A DNA stretch of 63,738 bases from an uncultured Bacillota bacterium (GCA_937862575.1 CALMFM010000155.1:1-63738); one strand, 5' to 3'. Shown: positions 1 through 8,552, counted from the stretch's first letter. The notes: a model not told the origin generated them from the letters alone. Program-made: numbers and translations.

Positions 1-148
1 GAATATCTACGTTGATTTCTCCGTCAGCAAATCGCATCACTTCACATTTAGAGATTGGTATACCGATATAATCAGCTATTTCGTCAGCTAATTTGATACT
101 AGCACTTAATGCGAATATTTTGACTTTAGACCCGTGAAAAACTGCCAT
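1..148 (-). CDS. prs: Ribose-phosphate pyrophosphokinase, N-terminal fragment
   Basis: This is a partial gene: the ATG is at 148 and the reading frame runs off the left edge of the window after about 49 codons. The visible N-terminus has the KIFALSAS start, the LADEIADYIGI helix and the RFADGEI motif typical of PRPP synthetase, the enzyme that makes PRPP from ribose 5-phosphate and ATP for nucleotide synthesis. A GTGGTGG stretch a few bases upstream could serve as ribosome binding site. It follows spoVG as in Bacillus (ispE...spoVG-glmU-prs), but glmU is absent here and a terminator separates spoVG from prs. Confidence 0.85.
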   Translation of the reverse strand, partial: MAVFHGSKVKIFALSASIKLADEIADYIGIPISKCEVMRFADGEINVDI

Positions 149-217
149 TTTACCACCACTCACGACAAATAAAAAATCAATTTGTCGTTTCCTTTCCTGT
201 TCATTGACTAATGTGTT

Positions 218-232
218 TTTTCATATATATTA
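218..232 (-). promoter_or_regulatory. Possible -10 box for prs
   Basis: On the minus strand TATAAT follows TTGTTG just downstream of the spoVG terminator. No good -35 is visible, only a T-rich stretch, so this is a weak promoter call based on the -10 and on prs being cut off from spoVG by a terminator. Confidence 0.35.
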
Positions 233-245
233 TACAACAAAAAAT

Positions 246-281
246 AACAATAAAAAAGCACTAACTTGTGCGTCAGTGCTT
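246..281 (-). terminator. Intrinsic terminator after spoVG
   Basis: On the minus strand AAGCACT and AGTGCTT form the stem (256-262 with 275-281), followed by a run of T residues. The spoVG stop codon overlaps the hairpin. Confidence 0.8.
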
Positions 282-555
282 ATTCTTCCTCTGATTGCGT
301 CTCAGGAAGCTGATTGAAAGTATCTAATACGGCTTTTTCGATCATCGCTCTTGTTTCGCTGTTAATTGGATGCGCTACATCTTTGTAATCACCATTCGGC
401 ATCTTACGACTTGGCATCGCGACAAAAAGCCCGTTCTTCCCCTCAATAATTCGCAATTCATGTACAACGAAGCAGTTGTCTATTGTAATGGCAGCTATTC
501 CAACCAAACGATTGTCTCCGTCTATTCTCTTTGCGCGTACTTCTGTAATATTCAC
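280..555 (-). CDS. spoVG: SpoVG family nucleic-acid-binding regulator
   Basis: The product has 91 residues, about the length of SpoVG, and contains the family signature (FVAMPSRKMPNGDYKDVAHP at about 45-64). SpoVG proteins bind nucleic acid and act as regulators in many non-sporulating Firmicutes and related bacteria; the name does not imply sporulation. The start is GTG at 555, preceded by AAAGAGGTGG. The gene lies between ispE and prs as in Bacillus, with its own promoter and terminator, so it is probably a monocistronic unit. Confidence 0.93.
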   Translation of the reverse strand: MNITEVRAKRIDGDNRLVGIAAITIDNCFVVHELRIIEGKNGLFVAMPSRKMPNGDYKDVAHPINSETRAMIEKAVLDTFNQLPETQSEEE

Positions 556-574
556 ACTACCACCTCTTTAGGTG

Positions 575-604
575 ATTATATCACGAATATTTTTGTCTTT
601 TCAA
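575..604 (-). promoter_or_regulatory. Promoter of spoVG
   Basis: On the minus strand TTGAAA (599-604) and TATAAT (575-580) are separated by 18 bases, with the -10 about 20 bases upstream of the GTG start. Confidence 0.7.
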
Positions 605-621
605 TGGGTTGAACGAAAATT

Positions 622-1473
622 CTATAAAAAATTGTAAATATTGGTAAAATATTTATCTTTATAGGTCCTGACAAAATCTGCGGCTTTTTCGTCGTCCGAT
701 TTTATTATCTTAATAAATGTAGAGCCAGAGCCAGTCATAGTTAAGCCGTCTTCTCCAAGTTCATTTTTTATATGTTCAAATGTGTGCTTTACTTTTTTAT
801 TATTGTTTATTGCCAAGTTTTGGAGTGAGTTGTGTATGTTTTTAACAAATTCGTCCGGTTTATTTTTTGCGATTGACTTACGTATTTTTTTGTCGTCAAC
901 ATTGTCAAATCCAAATCTGTCGCCTAGCGTGAAGATATCGGCGGTAGATATGTATTCATGCGGATTCACAAGTAATATTGAATACCCTTTAAGGTTTAAT
1001 TCTATCGGGGTAACGATGTCTCCAATCCCTTCAACAATAGCTGGAATATCAATCAAGCAATATGGAATATCCGCTCCAAATTTTACTCCAATCTCTTGCA
1101 TTTGTCTTATAGATAACTTGAGGTCGAAAATACGATTAATTCCTCTAATTATAGCCGCTGCATCAACTGAATTTCCAGCTAATCCCGCTCCAAAAGGTAT
1201 AACTTTTTCTATAGTTACCCTTACGCCTTTATCCGGAGCGTATTCATTCAAAACATATCTCGCGGATTCAATGACAATATTATTTTGATTTGATAAAAAC
1301 AGATCGTTGGATCTGATGATTACAATTCCGGGAGAATCTATTTCCTCTATTTTTATAGTGTCATACAAATCTATTTTTGCATTGATCATTTCTAAATCGT
1401 GATAACCGTCTCTTCTGGTCCCAATCACGTTTATGAACAAATTTACTTTGGCATAAGCTTTTTCTATAATCAT
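622..1473 (-). CDS. ispE: 4-diphosphocytidyl-2-C-methyl-D-erythritol kinase
   Basis: GHMP-family kinase of the non-mevalonate (MEP) isoprenoid pathway, which phosphorylates CDP-methylerythritol. The 283-residue length fits. The N-terminal AYAKVNLFINVIGTRRDGYH block and C-terminal MTGSGSTFI block match IspE. The ATP-binding loop reads PFGAGLAGNSVDAAA (93-107) where most IspE proteins have GLAGGSSDAAA, so two loop residues differ. The ATG at 1473 sits 9 bases after AGGAG. It implies a MEP pathway in this organism, though no other pathway gene is in the window. It is separated from yolD by a terminator. Confidence 0.9.
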   Translation of the reverse strand: MIIEKAYAKVNLFINVIGTRRDGYHDLEMINAKIDLYDTIKIEEIDSPGIVIIRSNDLFLSNQNNIVIESARYVLNEYAPDKGVRVTIEKVIPFGAGLAGNSVDAAAIIRGINRIFDLKLSIRQMQEIGVKFGADIPYCLIDIPAIVEGIGDIVTPIELNLKGYSILLVNPHEYISTADIFTLGDRFGFDNVDDKKIRKSIAKNKPDEFVKNIHNSLQNLAINNNKKVKHTFEHIKNELGEDGLTMTGSGSTFIKIIKSDDEKAADFVRTYKDKYFTNIYNFL

Positions 1474-1527
1474 TACATATTTCTCCTAACTTATTTGCTT
1501 TATGTAAATTGTTATGTCAGTGTTTAT

Positions 1528-1536
1528 ATTTTACCA
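1528..1536 (-). promoter_or_regulatory. Extended -10 promoter of ispE
   Basis: The minus strand reads TGGTAAAAT, an extended -10 motif, about 55 bases upstream of the ispE start and immediately after the yolD terminator. No convincing -35 is seen. Confidence 0.5.
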
Positions 1537-1537
1537 C

Positions 1538-1557
1538 AAAAATCCGATTTTCAGATT
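1538..1557 (-). terminator. Terminator overlapping the yolD stop codon
   Basis: On the minus strand AATCTGA-AAA-TCGGATT forms a 7-bp stem with a 3-base loop followed by TTTTTG. The TGA stop codon of yolD lies inside the stem. Confidence 0.6.
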
Positions 1558-1880
1558 ATTTCTATTGATAGCACGTCGCCGGCAACTATTTTTTCTCTTG
1601 TGGTCATAACTATTATATGATAATCATAGTCTAACTTCTTTATTCTACCAAAAGTTGTTTTTGAATATCCGTCTTCATAATATGCAATGGCAACCTCAAG
1701 GTTCTGAGAAATGGCTTTTTGCAAAGTTAAGTCTAAGGTATTGAAATCGTCATCGCTTAAAATTGGCTTTTCGGCTTTGCTAAGTCTGTATTTCATTTCC
1801 TTAAGCATTGAATTGAATCCGTTCAACGCATCGAACGCCGCCCATTTTATTATTCCGCGGTCTTGATATGCATTAAGCAT
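1551..1880 (-). CDS. YolD-like protein, partner of the Y-family polymerase
   Basis: A 109-residue protein resembling the YolD-like family (B. subtilis YolD, YqjX). It has the N-terminal DRGIIKWAAFDALNGF segment, where these proteins usually read DRG-KW-AMML, and a C-terminal small beta domain. Its start overlaps the end of the upstream polymerase gene by 8 bases, so the two are probably translationally coupled. The same pairing (uvrX-yolD, yqjW-yqjX) is known in Bacillus. The molecular role of YolD proteins is not well defined; a UmuD-like accessory role has been suggested for the family. Confidence 0.75.
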   Translation of the reverse strand: MLNAYQDRGIIKWAAFDALNGFNSMLKEMKYRLSKAEKPILSDDDFNTLDLTLQKAISQNLEVAIAYYEDGYSKTTFGRIKKLDYDYHIIVMTTREKIVAGDVLSIEII

Positions 1881-3138
1881 GATGTCCGCCTATCATATCG
1901 TTGCGCGCTTTAATTGTGGATGATTTTAATTCGCTAGACGCTCTGTTTACAATGTTTTTGCCATATTTTTCTTTTATCTCATCCATCGCGGCGAAAACGG
2001 CTTGTTCTTTCAAGACTTCATTTACATCTTCAAAAAGATTGGTTTGATATCCTTTTTTATCAACAAAATTGGTTACGGCAATCCTAACCACTCTTATTGG
2101 CGAGTTGTCATAAAACTTATCCATCAAAGATAAACAGGCTTTATAAACGTGAGATTCATTTTGGGTTGGACTTTCGAGTTTCATCTGACGACCAAACCCA
2201 CCCCCAACATCTTTGCTATAAGCTAATCCAAAATGGACGGTGCCGGCAAGTTTCTTTCCTATTCTAAGTCTTCTGCAAACGTCATCAACCATTTCTCTAA
2301 TTATTTGATATATGTCCGGTTTGTAATAATCATGAAAAAGAGTTTGTCCTATTCCATAACTTTTGCTGGTCGGTTTGATATGCATTTTCTCTTGGATCAA
2401 ACTCATGTCTATTCCATGAGTGTGATAATATAATTCCTCGCCGATGATTCCAAATTTTTTTTGAAGTTTTTTTACATCATATTTTGCAATGTCTCCAACT
2501 TTATATAGACCCAAACTGTTTAAACTTCGTTCCATGTTTCGACCAATGCCCCACATCTTTGAAAGCGGGGTAGTAGGCCATAATTTTGTAGGTATATCTT
2601 CGTAATTCCACTTGGCAATAAAGTCGGGAGAGTGTTTCGATTCTATGTCTAGCGCTAGTTTGGCCATAAGCATGTTTGGACCAATTCCACATGTAGCATA
2701 AATCTTTGTTTCATCATACACGGTTTTTAGAATTTTTTTTGCAAATTCGTAATCTGTCATTTTGTAATATTTTAAATACTCGGTAAAGTCGATAAACACT
2801 TCGTCCACTGAATAAACGTAGATGTCGTCTTCAGAAACAAAGCGCAAATAAATCTCAACTATCTTTGTGGAGTACTCTAAATACCTTTCCATCTTAGGCT
2901 TTCTATATATGATGTCAATCGTTTTCGGCAGTTCATAAATACGACATCTATTAGGTACTCCAAATTGTTTTAGATATGGAGAAACCGCTAAAACTATGGA
3001 TCCTCCGCCTCTTTCCTTATCAGCCACAACTAAAGGAGTCTTGAATGGGTCTAAGCCTGATATTGCGCATTCGACAGAAGCATAGAAGCTTTTTAAGTCA
3101 ATGCATAAAATGTTCTTGTGCAACTTGTATTCTTCCAT
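1873..3138 (-). CDS. Y-family DNA polymerase, UvrX/YqjW type
   Basis: Error-prone translesion polymerase of 421 residues. Catalytic motifs are visible: the N-terminal metal-binding DLKSFYASVEC (about 15-25) and the second acidic motif YSVDEVFIDF (about 108-117). A helix-hairpin-helix thumb region (WGIGRNMERSLNSLGL) and a little-finger domain follow. The C-terminus ends in the ARNDMIGGHHA type tail seen in UvrX/YqjW, which with the adjacent YolD gene favours this subfamily over plain DinB. The ATG is preceded by GAAGGAGG. Function would be lesion bypass and damage-induced mutagenesis; no LexA box was identified. Confidence 0.88.
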   Translation of the reverse strand: MEEYKLHKNILCIDLKSFYASVECAISGLDPFKTPLVVADKERGGGSIVLAVSPYLKQFGVPNRCRIYELPKTIDIIYRKPKMERYLEYSTKIVEIYLRFVSEDDIYVYSVDEVFIDFTEYLKYYKMTDYEFAKKILKTVYDETKIYATCGIGPNMLMAKLALDIESKHSPDFIAKWNYEDIPTKLWPTTPLSKMWGIGRNMERSLNSLGLYKVGDIAKYDVKKLQKKFGIIGEELYYHTHGIDMSLIQEKMHIKPTSKSYGIGQTLFHDYYKPDIYQIIREMVDDVCRRLRIGKKLAGTVHFGLAYSKDVGGGFGRQMKLESPTQNESHVYKACLSLMDKFYDNSPIRVVRIAVTNFVDKKGYQTNLFEDVNEVLKEQAVFAAMDEIKEKYGKNIVNRASSELKSSTIKARNDMIGGHHA

Positions 3139-3324
3139 TTCAATACCTCCTTCAAAAATATTATACTATGGTTGATTTGAAAAAACTATTGAAATCAAGC
3201 AAATGGGTTTATAAAAAAATCTAACTTTTTTTGTTTAGAAAATTTCCAATTAATATGAATGATTTTAATATTCTTTTTATTATATTTTAATTTGTATTCC
3301 ATTCTTGATTCAAAATAAAATAAA
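3139..3324. other. AT-rich intergenic region with a possible polymerase promoter
   Basis: No gene is seen here. On the minus strand TATAAT at 3160-3165 lies shortly before the SD site of the polymerase gene, without a clear -35 box. The remainder is AT-rich and shows no structure I can name. Confidence 0.4.
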
Positions 3325-3351
3325 CAAAAAAGCCATTCAAAAGATGGCTTT
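3325..3351 (-). terminator. Terminator of the folD-purB-pspC operon
   Basis: AAAGCCAT (3329-3336) pairs with ATGGCTTT (3344-3351) around a 7-base loop; on the minus strand the hairpin is followed by T residues. It lies 20 bases after the pspC stop codon. Confidence 0.8.
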
Positions 3352-3371
3352 ATTTGAAACAATCATCGTAT

Positions 3372-3647
3372 TTATTTATCATATTTTGCAAATGGGTCAT
3401 CGTCTTGTTCTACGGTCTTGTTATCTTCCTCTTTTTTGGCTTCTCTTGCCAAAACAACCGCTTTTGGTTCGACAACAATGGCCATGATGATATAAGCTAT
3501 TAGTCCGCCGCCGCCACAAAGCAAGAATATGATCCAGATAACTCGAATCAGCGTCACGTCAATATCAAAATAATCCGATAGCCCGGCGCAAACTCCTGCT
3601 ATTTGTTTGTTTTCCAAATCTCTGTATAATCTTCTTTTGGTTGTCAT
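3372..3647 (-). CDS. PspC-domain membrane protein
   Basis: A 91-residue protein with a PspC domain: the basic N-terminus RRLYRDLENKQIAGVCAGLS, the YFDIDVTLIRVIW segment, and one transmembrane helix containing a glycine run (LLCGGGGLIAYIIMAIVV, about 43-60). An acidic cytoplasmic tail follows. PspC-domain proteins are envelope-stress sensors or accessory proteins in many bacteria; no PspA is visible here. It is the last gene of the operon, 15 bases after the FIVAR protein, which suggests an envelope-related function. Confidence 0.85.
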   Translation of the reverse strand: MTTKRRLYRDLENKQIAGVCAGLSDYFDIDVTLIRVIWIIFLLCGGGGLIAYIIMAIVVEPKAVVLAREAKKEEDNKTVEQDDDPFAKYDK

Positions 3648-3662
3648 AATAGTTCCCCTTCC

Positions 3663-5828
3663 TTATTTTTTCTTAAATATGCTCGAGATAATCTTCCACA
3701 ATTGAACCCAAGTATCTTTTCTAATGTAAATCATTGCTGCGCCAATTCCAACACTTGTAACTGGCAGAGTGAACGCCAATACATAAACCGTAGTGTTTAC
3801 TTTGGCCTTGACATGAATATCAAGTATCTCGATATATCCATTACTTAATTCTATATATACTTTGGTTTTCCCAAAAGCAATACCGGTAATTACTCCTTGA
3901 TTATCTACACCTAGAATTGAGGCATCATCCGTATAATATCTAATAACTGTTGCTTGCCCCAAAGTTACGTATTGATTTACATCTAAGGTTTGTTCCTCGA
4001 AAATATAAATAGTTTCAGCCTTTCGACTCAAATTGGTAATGGCATCTTCCAATAACGCTACAGCCTGAGCTACCATGTCTTCGTCGGCATTATTGTTTTC
4101 GATAACTGACATAGCATTTGCTTTTGCTGTTTCCAGAGCGCCATAAGACGAAATTGAATAATCTTCATTACGATAAATATTCGAGGAATCATAGAGGACT
4201 ATCAATTCGCTGAAGTCTGGAAGAAGAACCAACAAGTCTGGAATTGTTTGAAAATCAATTAAAACTTGAAGGGCAGCGTCGGCATTTAATTCTTTTCCGG
4301 TTATGATTGCATATAATCTGTCTAATTCCGCGTTGTATAAGTCTTGAGAGTTTTGTGTATATTCAGATAAATCCAGATTGCTATAATTCATGTGTACCAA
4401 AAGCAATTCGGTATTATCAATCAATAAATCTAGAAGCCCTAATGCATCACTTAATATTGATGCAAGGTTATCTACTGTGCTTTGAGATACATTATCGTTT
4501 GCTATCACCGAATTTACATAAAGATAAGATCCATAGGCATTTACAGCTGTGGTAAATTGTAAATATGAAGAATCGGTATATAATATCTTATTTTCATAGT
4601 AAGCTTTAATTACTAGTTGATTCAAAATCAACAACTCGCTTCTATCGGCTTTCAATATTAACAAATTTACCGATAATCCTAGATCAATCAATGCTTGGTC
4701 GGCTTCTTCCTGTGTTGAGTCATTGGCTGATATAATTTCATTTATTCTTTCCAATTCGTCCAAATATTCTGTAGCAGAATCTGGTGTATATATTGTCAAA
4801 TCGAGAGCTATGGCCGCGTCATAAGCCGCTTCCAACGCGGTTAAGTCGGCTTTAAGAATCAAAACGTCATACAACGCAGCTAAATCAATCAACGCTTGAT
4901 TAACTTCGCTTTGTGTCGCTTCGACATCATTTATAATTGCTGATATATTGGATAATCCTTGAGCAAATTCGAAAGATGATGCAGAAGTATATAAAATCCA
5001 GTTTATCGACATCGCATCGGCATAATCGTTAATCAAAGTGGTTTTGTCTGGCGCGTCTATCAATACTGCCAATACTTCGTTTAATCTGTCTTCTGCAATC
5101 GAAATTTCTTCAACAATCGCATCAATATCGTCAATTAATTGTTGCAAAGTCATGCCAATATCAACCATTAATACATTATCTATGTCTTCATACGAATCTT
5201 GAAATGCTATAAATGAACTTGGAATATAACCGGAGCCATCACCGATGTATATTGTTTCAACTTGATTCTTGATATCCAAAAGAGTGGTTTTGTCTCCCCT
5301 TAATACTAATAAGTCCGCCGCAAGATCAATATCATCATTCAAATCAGCTATCGCCTGGTCCCCGGCAGTTGGGTTATCAAGTATTGCCTCTATTCTGTCC
5401 ATTTCGCTATTATAAAGCGTTTGAGAATCAGAAGTATATAAATCCATATCTATTGCTTTTGCAATGAAAAAATTAGCATGTGTAGAATTATATGTATCAC
5501 TTGTAATTAATCCGGCAATAGCCGTATTTATGTCACTAGTCATATTGTCAACATCTAATTGTGTCGCCAATGGATCATCAATCATTGCTTGAATACCCGC
5601 GGTTCCGCCCAAAGCCGTTATTGCATCAGAAAACGCTTGATATGACGCCTCTTCATAATAAGGATCCAAAGGCGTGGTATCTTGCAAGGTTATTATTGCT
5701 TGAACTTCGTTATAAGCTGTTGTTAATGCTGTTTTATCAGAATCAGCTGAAACTATAAATCCAAAAAAGCCTACATATACCATGAAGGCTAACGATGTGT
5801 ATAGAAGTAGTTTACCAAGTTTTTTCAT
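3663..5828 (-). CDS. FIVAR-repeat surface protein with C-terminal membrane anchor
   Basis: The start chosen is the ATG at 5828, preceded by AGGAGAAAG, giving about 721 residues. An N-terminal signal peptide or membrane segment (KKLGKLLLYTSLAFMVYVGF) is followed by about seven or eight degenerate repeats of 65-70 residues. Each resembles a FIVAR helical module: start like LKADLTALEAAYDAAIAL, middle LYTSDSQTLY or IYTPDSATEY, and end QALIDL. A short Big2-like beta domain (VIRYYTDDASILGVDNQGVI) comes next, then one transmembrane helix (TLPVTSVGIGAAMIYI) and a basic tail. FIVAR modules occur in cell-surface adhesins and sugar-binding proteins. The ligand here cannot be predicted. It lies 7 bases after purB. 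Confidence 0.75.
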   Translation of the reverse strand: MKKLGKLLLYTSLAFMVYVGFFGFIVSADSDKTALTTAYNEVQAIITLQDTTPLDPYYEEASYQAFSDAITALGGTAGIQAMIDDPLATQLDVDNMTSDINTAIAGLITSDTYNSTHANFFIAKAIDMDLYTSDSQTLYNSEMDRIEAILDNPTAGDQAIADLNDDIDLAADLLVLRGDKTTLLDIKNQVETIYIGDGSGYIPSSFIAFQDSYEDIDNVLMVDIGMTLQQLIDDIDAIVEEISIAEDRLNEVLAVLIDAPDKTTLINDYADAMSINWILYTSASSFEFAQGLSNISAIINDVEATQSEVNQALIDLAALYDVLILKADLTALEAAYDAAIALDLTIYTPDSATEYLDELERINEIISANDSTQEEADQALIDLGLSVNLLILKADRSELLILNQLVIKAYYENKILYTDSSYLQFTTAVNAYGSYLYVNSVIANDNVSQSTVDNLASILSDALGLLDLLIDNTELLLVHMNYSNLDLSEYTQNSQDLYNAELDRLYAIITGKELNADAALQVLIDFQTIPDLLVLLPDFSELIVLYDSSNIYRNEDYSISSYGALETAKANAMSVIENNNADEDMVAQAVALLEDAITNLSRKAETIYIFEEQTLDVNQYVTLGQATVIRYYTDDASILGVDNQGVITGIAFGKTKVYIELSNGYIEILDIHVKAKVNTTVYVLAFTLPVTSVGIGAAMIYIRKDTWVQLWKIISSIFKKK

Positions 5829-5835
5829 CTTTCTC

Positions 5836-7137
5836 CTATCTCTTGTCAGCAAATACCCTATCGTAGATAATTTGGATGTTTCGCTTGTAGTAATTCAAAT
5901 CAAATAATTCAGTTAATTCAGTTTCATTGAAAATAGCTTTCATATTATAATCGTTTTTGATTATTTCCATAAAATCTTTGTTTTCTTCATAACAATAATT
6001 AGCCAACGGCTGAATTATATCATAGGATTCTTCTCTGGACATCCCTTTATCAACCATTGCTGTAAGAATTCTTTGTGAGAATATCACTCCGTTGGTGAGG
6101 TAGATATTCTTTTTCATGTTTTCGGGATAAACAACAAGATTTTTTATTACATCCAAATATCTATTGAACATATAATCAATCAGTGTTGTTGCATCAGGAA
6201 TAATTATTCTCTCAACTGAAGAATGCGATATGTCTCTTTCGTGCCATAAAGCTATATTTTCAAAAGCCGGAGTCAAATATCCCCTTAAAACTCTTGCGAT
6301 GCCACAAATGTTTTCACTTACGATGGGATTCATTTTGTGTGGCATGGCTGAAGAACCTTTTTGATTTTTGGAAAAAGGTTCTCTGACTTCGTTGACTTCC
6401 GTTCTTTGAAGGTTTCTGACTTCAAACGCTAACTTTTCTAGAGTGGAAGCTAACAACACTAAAGAACTAATGTAATTTGCGTGCCGATCTCTTTGCAAGG
6501 TTTGCGTGGAAATATTTACTGTAGATAAACCTAAATTGTAACAGATGTATTCTTCGACTTCTGGATTTGTGAAAGCATAGTTGCCAACCGCTCCGCTGAT
6601 TTTACCAACTTCAATTTCTGAAGCAGCTTCTAAAAACCTTTTATAGTTGCGTCTTAATTCATCATAATATAAAACAAACTTCAATCCAAAAACGGTTATA
6701 TCTGCATGAATGCCATGAGTTCTGCCAATGCAGAAAGTATCTTTATATTTCATTGCCATGGCTTTCAAAACATCTAAAAATGCAAAAACGTCTTGTTTTA
6801 TCACTTCATTGGCTCTTTTTATCAAAACCCCCATGGCGGTATCTACAACATCAGTAGAAGTCAATCCATAATGTATGTAGCGTTTTTCCTCACCTAAAGA
6901 TAAGGATAAGGCTCTTGTAAAAGCAATCACGTCATGTTTGTATTCTTTTTCCAGTTCATAGATTTTCTTAATGTCATATTTTGCGTTTTCTTCAATTGAT
7001 TTTAAATCCTTTGAACTAACTATGCCTAATTTATTCAAGGCTTCGATATTTAGCAACTCAATTTGCATAAAAGCATCAAACCTTGACTTGTCAGACCAAA
7101 TATCTTTCATGATTGAACGAGAATAACGATCTATCAT
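5836..7137 (-). CDS. purB: Adenylosuccinate lyase
   Basis: Fumarase/aspartase superfamily enzyme of 433 residues that cleaves SAICAR and adenylosuccinate in purine synthesis. The superfamily signature GSSAMPHKMNP is present (about 262-272), as are GRTHGIHA near 139 and the TSTDVVDTAMG segment near 93. Its start overlaps the folD stop region by 4 bases, indicating coupling. purA, the preceding step of AMP synthesis, is about 10 kb away on the same strand. Confidence 0.96.
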   Translation of the reverse strand: MIDRYSRSIMKDIWSDKSRFDAFMQIELLNIEALNKLGIVSSKDLKSIEENAKYDIKKIYELEKEYKHDVIAFTRALSLSLGEEKRYIHYGLTSTDVVDTAMGVLIKRANEVIKQDVFAFLDVLKAMAMKYKDTFCIGRTHGIHADITVFGLKFVLYYDELRRNYKRFLEAASEIEVGKISGAVGNYAFTNPEVEEYICYNLGLSTVNISTQTLQRDRHANYISSLVLLASTLEKLAFEVRNLQRTEVNEVREPFSKNQKGSSAMPHKMNPIVSENICGIARVLRGYLTPAFENIALWHERDISHSSVERIIIPDATTLIDYMFNRYLDVIKNLVVYPENMKKNIYLTNGVIFSQRILTAMVDKGMSREESYDIIQPLANYCYEENKDFMEIIKNDYNMKAIFNETELTELFDLNYYKRNIQIIYDRVFADKR

Positions 7138-7991
7138 CTTTTTCCTCCTTCAATGTTTCTATAACAAATAAGGGTGTTTTCTAGAAGACACGTGATTGTC
7201 ATTGGTCCAACCCCTCCCGGAACGGGTGTGATATACCCGGCAATCTTCTTTGCATCTTCGTAATCCACATCTCCTCTTAAGGTATCATCTACTCTATTGA
7301 TTCCAACGTCGATTACAACGGCTCCTGGTTTAATATATGAGGAATCAACCATATTAGCTCTGCCTATAGCAACAATTAAAATGTCGGCTTGTTTTGATAT
7401 GGATTTTATATCTTGTGTTTTTGAATGGCATATTGTAACGGTGGCATTTCTTTTTAACATTAAAGCCGCCATCGGTTTACCTACTATCTGGCTTCTTCCT
7501 ATGATGACACAATGTTTACCAAATGCATCGATGTCATATTCGTCAAGTATTCTTGTAATCCCTAACGGCGTGCAAGGAACCATAGATTCTTGTCCCTTAT
7601 TCAATTTTGCTATATTTTCATTACAAAATCCATCAACGTCTTTTCTCGGATCAATTAAATTAATAACTCGATCCTCGTTGATGTGTTTTGGAATTGGTAA
7701 CTGTAAAAGAATTCCATGTACGGAGTCATCGTTATTCAATTCGTTTATTATGTCTATTAATTCGTTTTCAGATATGTCTTCAGTTCTTTTAATAACGGTG
7801 GATTTAATCCCCGCTTTTATGCAAGCTTTTTCTTTTGAACTTACATAATATTTACTTGCTGGGTTATCACCAACAAGAACAACCGCTAAATGCGGAATCT
7901 TATTAAATTCTTCGATTAGTTCTTTTGTTGCCACGCGAATGTCTTCTCTTATTTTTGAAGCTAATTCTTTACCATCTAGTATTTTTGCCAT
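7134..7991 (-). CDS. folD: Methylenetetrahydrofolate dehydrogenase/cyclohydrolase
   Basis: Bifunctional one-carbon enzyme of 285 residues interconverting 5,10-methylene-THF and 10-formyl-THF, which feeds purine synthesis. Seen: the active-site segment NPASKYYVSSKEKAC with catalytic Lys (about 44-58), QLPIPKHIN, the NADP loop GRSQIVGKPMA, and the C-terminal PVPGGVGPMTI. ATG at 7991 follows AAGGATAAATAATT. It sits between the flavin reductase and purB, consistent with a folate-purine operon. Confidence 0.96.
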   Translation of the reverse strand: MAKILDGKELASKIREDIRVATKELIEEFNKIPHLAVVLVGDNPASKYYVSSKEKACIKAGIKSTVIKRTEDISENELIDIINELNNDDSVHGILLQLPIPKHINEDRVINLIDPRKDVDGFCNENIAKLNKGQESMVPCTPLGITRILDEYDIDAFGKHCVIIGRSQIVGKPMAALMLKRNATVTICHSKTQDIKSISKQADILIVAIGRANMVDSSYIKPGAVVIDVGINRVDDTLRGDVDYEDAKKIAGYITPVPGGVGPMTITCLLENTLICYRNIEGGKR

Positions 7992-7993
7992 AA

Positions 7994-8521
7994 TTATTTA
8001 TCCTTTTCAAAAATATATTGATCAAGAATTTCTCCAAAATAAACTGTATGGTTTGCGTTGTTAGAAGAAGCTTCATTGTAATATTTGGTTTTAACAGCTC
8101 CAGGGACTTTATCTTGATCCAAAGTTTGTTTGTATATAACTTTGCATTCATAATGTATTTTGGCCTCGCCAATTATAGGGGTGTCTATTGTCCTGCCAAT
8201 AACCGGCGTCAAATTACAATAATCAAATTTGTTAATTTCCCTAAGCGATTTTGTTCCACAGATTTTTATTGCTCCTTGAAGATTGTCTCCCATCGGAACG
8301 CTGACCGTGAACTCTCCGCTTGATTCAATTAAGTCATAAGTTGCCCTTGAGTCTCTGACCAATACCATAAAAACGGGACGGCCCCATACGATATTTATAC
8401 CACCCCAACCAATAATCATTGTATTGATTATATCTCCCTTTTTTGTTGTTAAAAAAAGTCCCGGGATCAACTTTTCAAGTACTACATTTCCATATTCAAA
8501 TACGCCTATTTCTTTATACAT
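7994..8521 (-). CDS. Flavin reductase-like (FMN-binding split barrel) protein
   Basis: A protein of about 176 residues resembling the flavin-reductase-like FMN-binding family: FLTTKKGDIINTMIIGWGG, a VLVRDSRATYDLI segment and SGEFTVSVP. The preferred start is ATG at 8521, five bases after AGGTGA, instead of the in-frame GTG at 8530, which is too close to the -10 box. It is the first gene of the operon leading to folD-purB. Members of this family reduce flavins or have unknown substrates, so the physiological role is undefined. Confidence 0.75.
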   Translation of the reverse strand: MYKEIGVFEYGNVVLEKLIPGLFLTTKKGDIINTMIIGWGGINIVWGRPVFMVLVRDSRATYDLIESSGEFTVSVPMGDNLQGAIKICGTKSLREINKFDYCNLTPVIGRTIDTPIIGEAKIHYECKVIYKQTLDQDKVPGAVKTKYYNEASSNNANHTVYFGEILDQYIFEKDK

Positions 8522-8543
8522 AATTATCACCTGTCCAAGGACA

Positions 8544-8552
8544 ATTATATCA
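8544..8552 (-). promoter_or_regulatory. Extended -10 promoter of the flavin reductase-folD-purB operon
   Basis: The minus strand reads TGATATAAT, an exact extended -10 motif, about 22 bases upstream of the ATG. The region is a divergent promoter shared with the aro operon. Confidence 0.6.

Noticed and set aside
3663-5828. Periodic repeats that might be a CRISPR or DNA-level tandem array
   Set aside because: The periodicity is at the protein level (FIVAR-like helices) and the DNA repeats are strongly diverged, without spacers.
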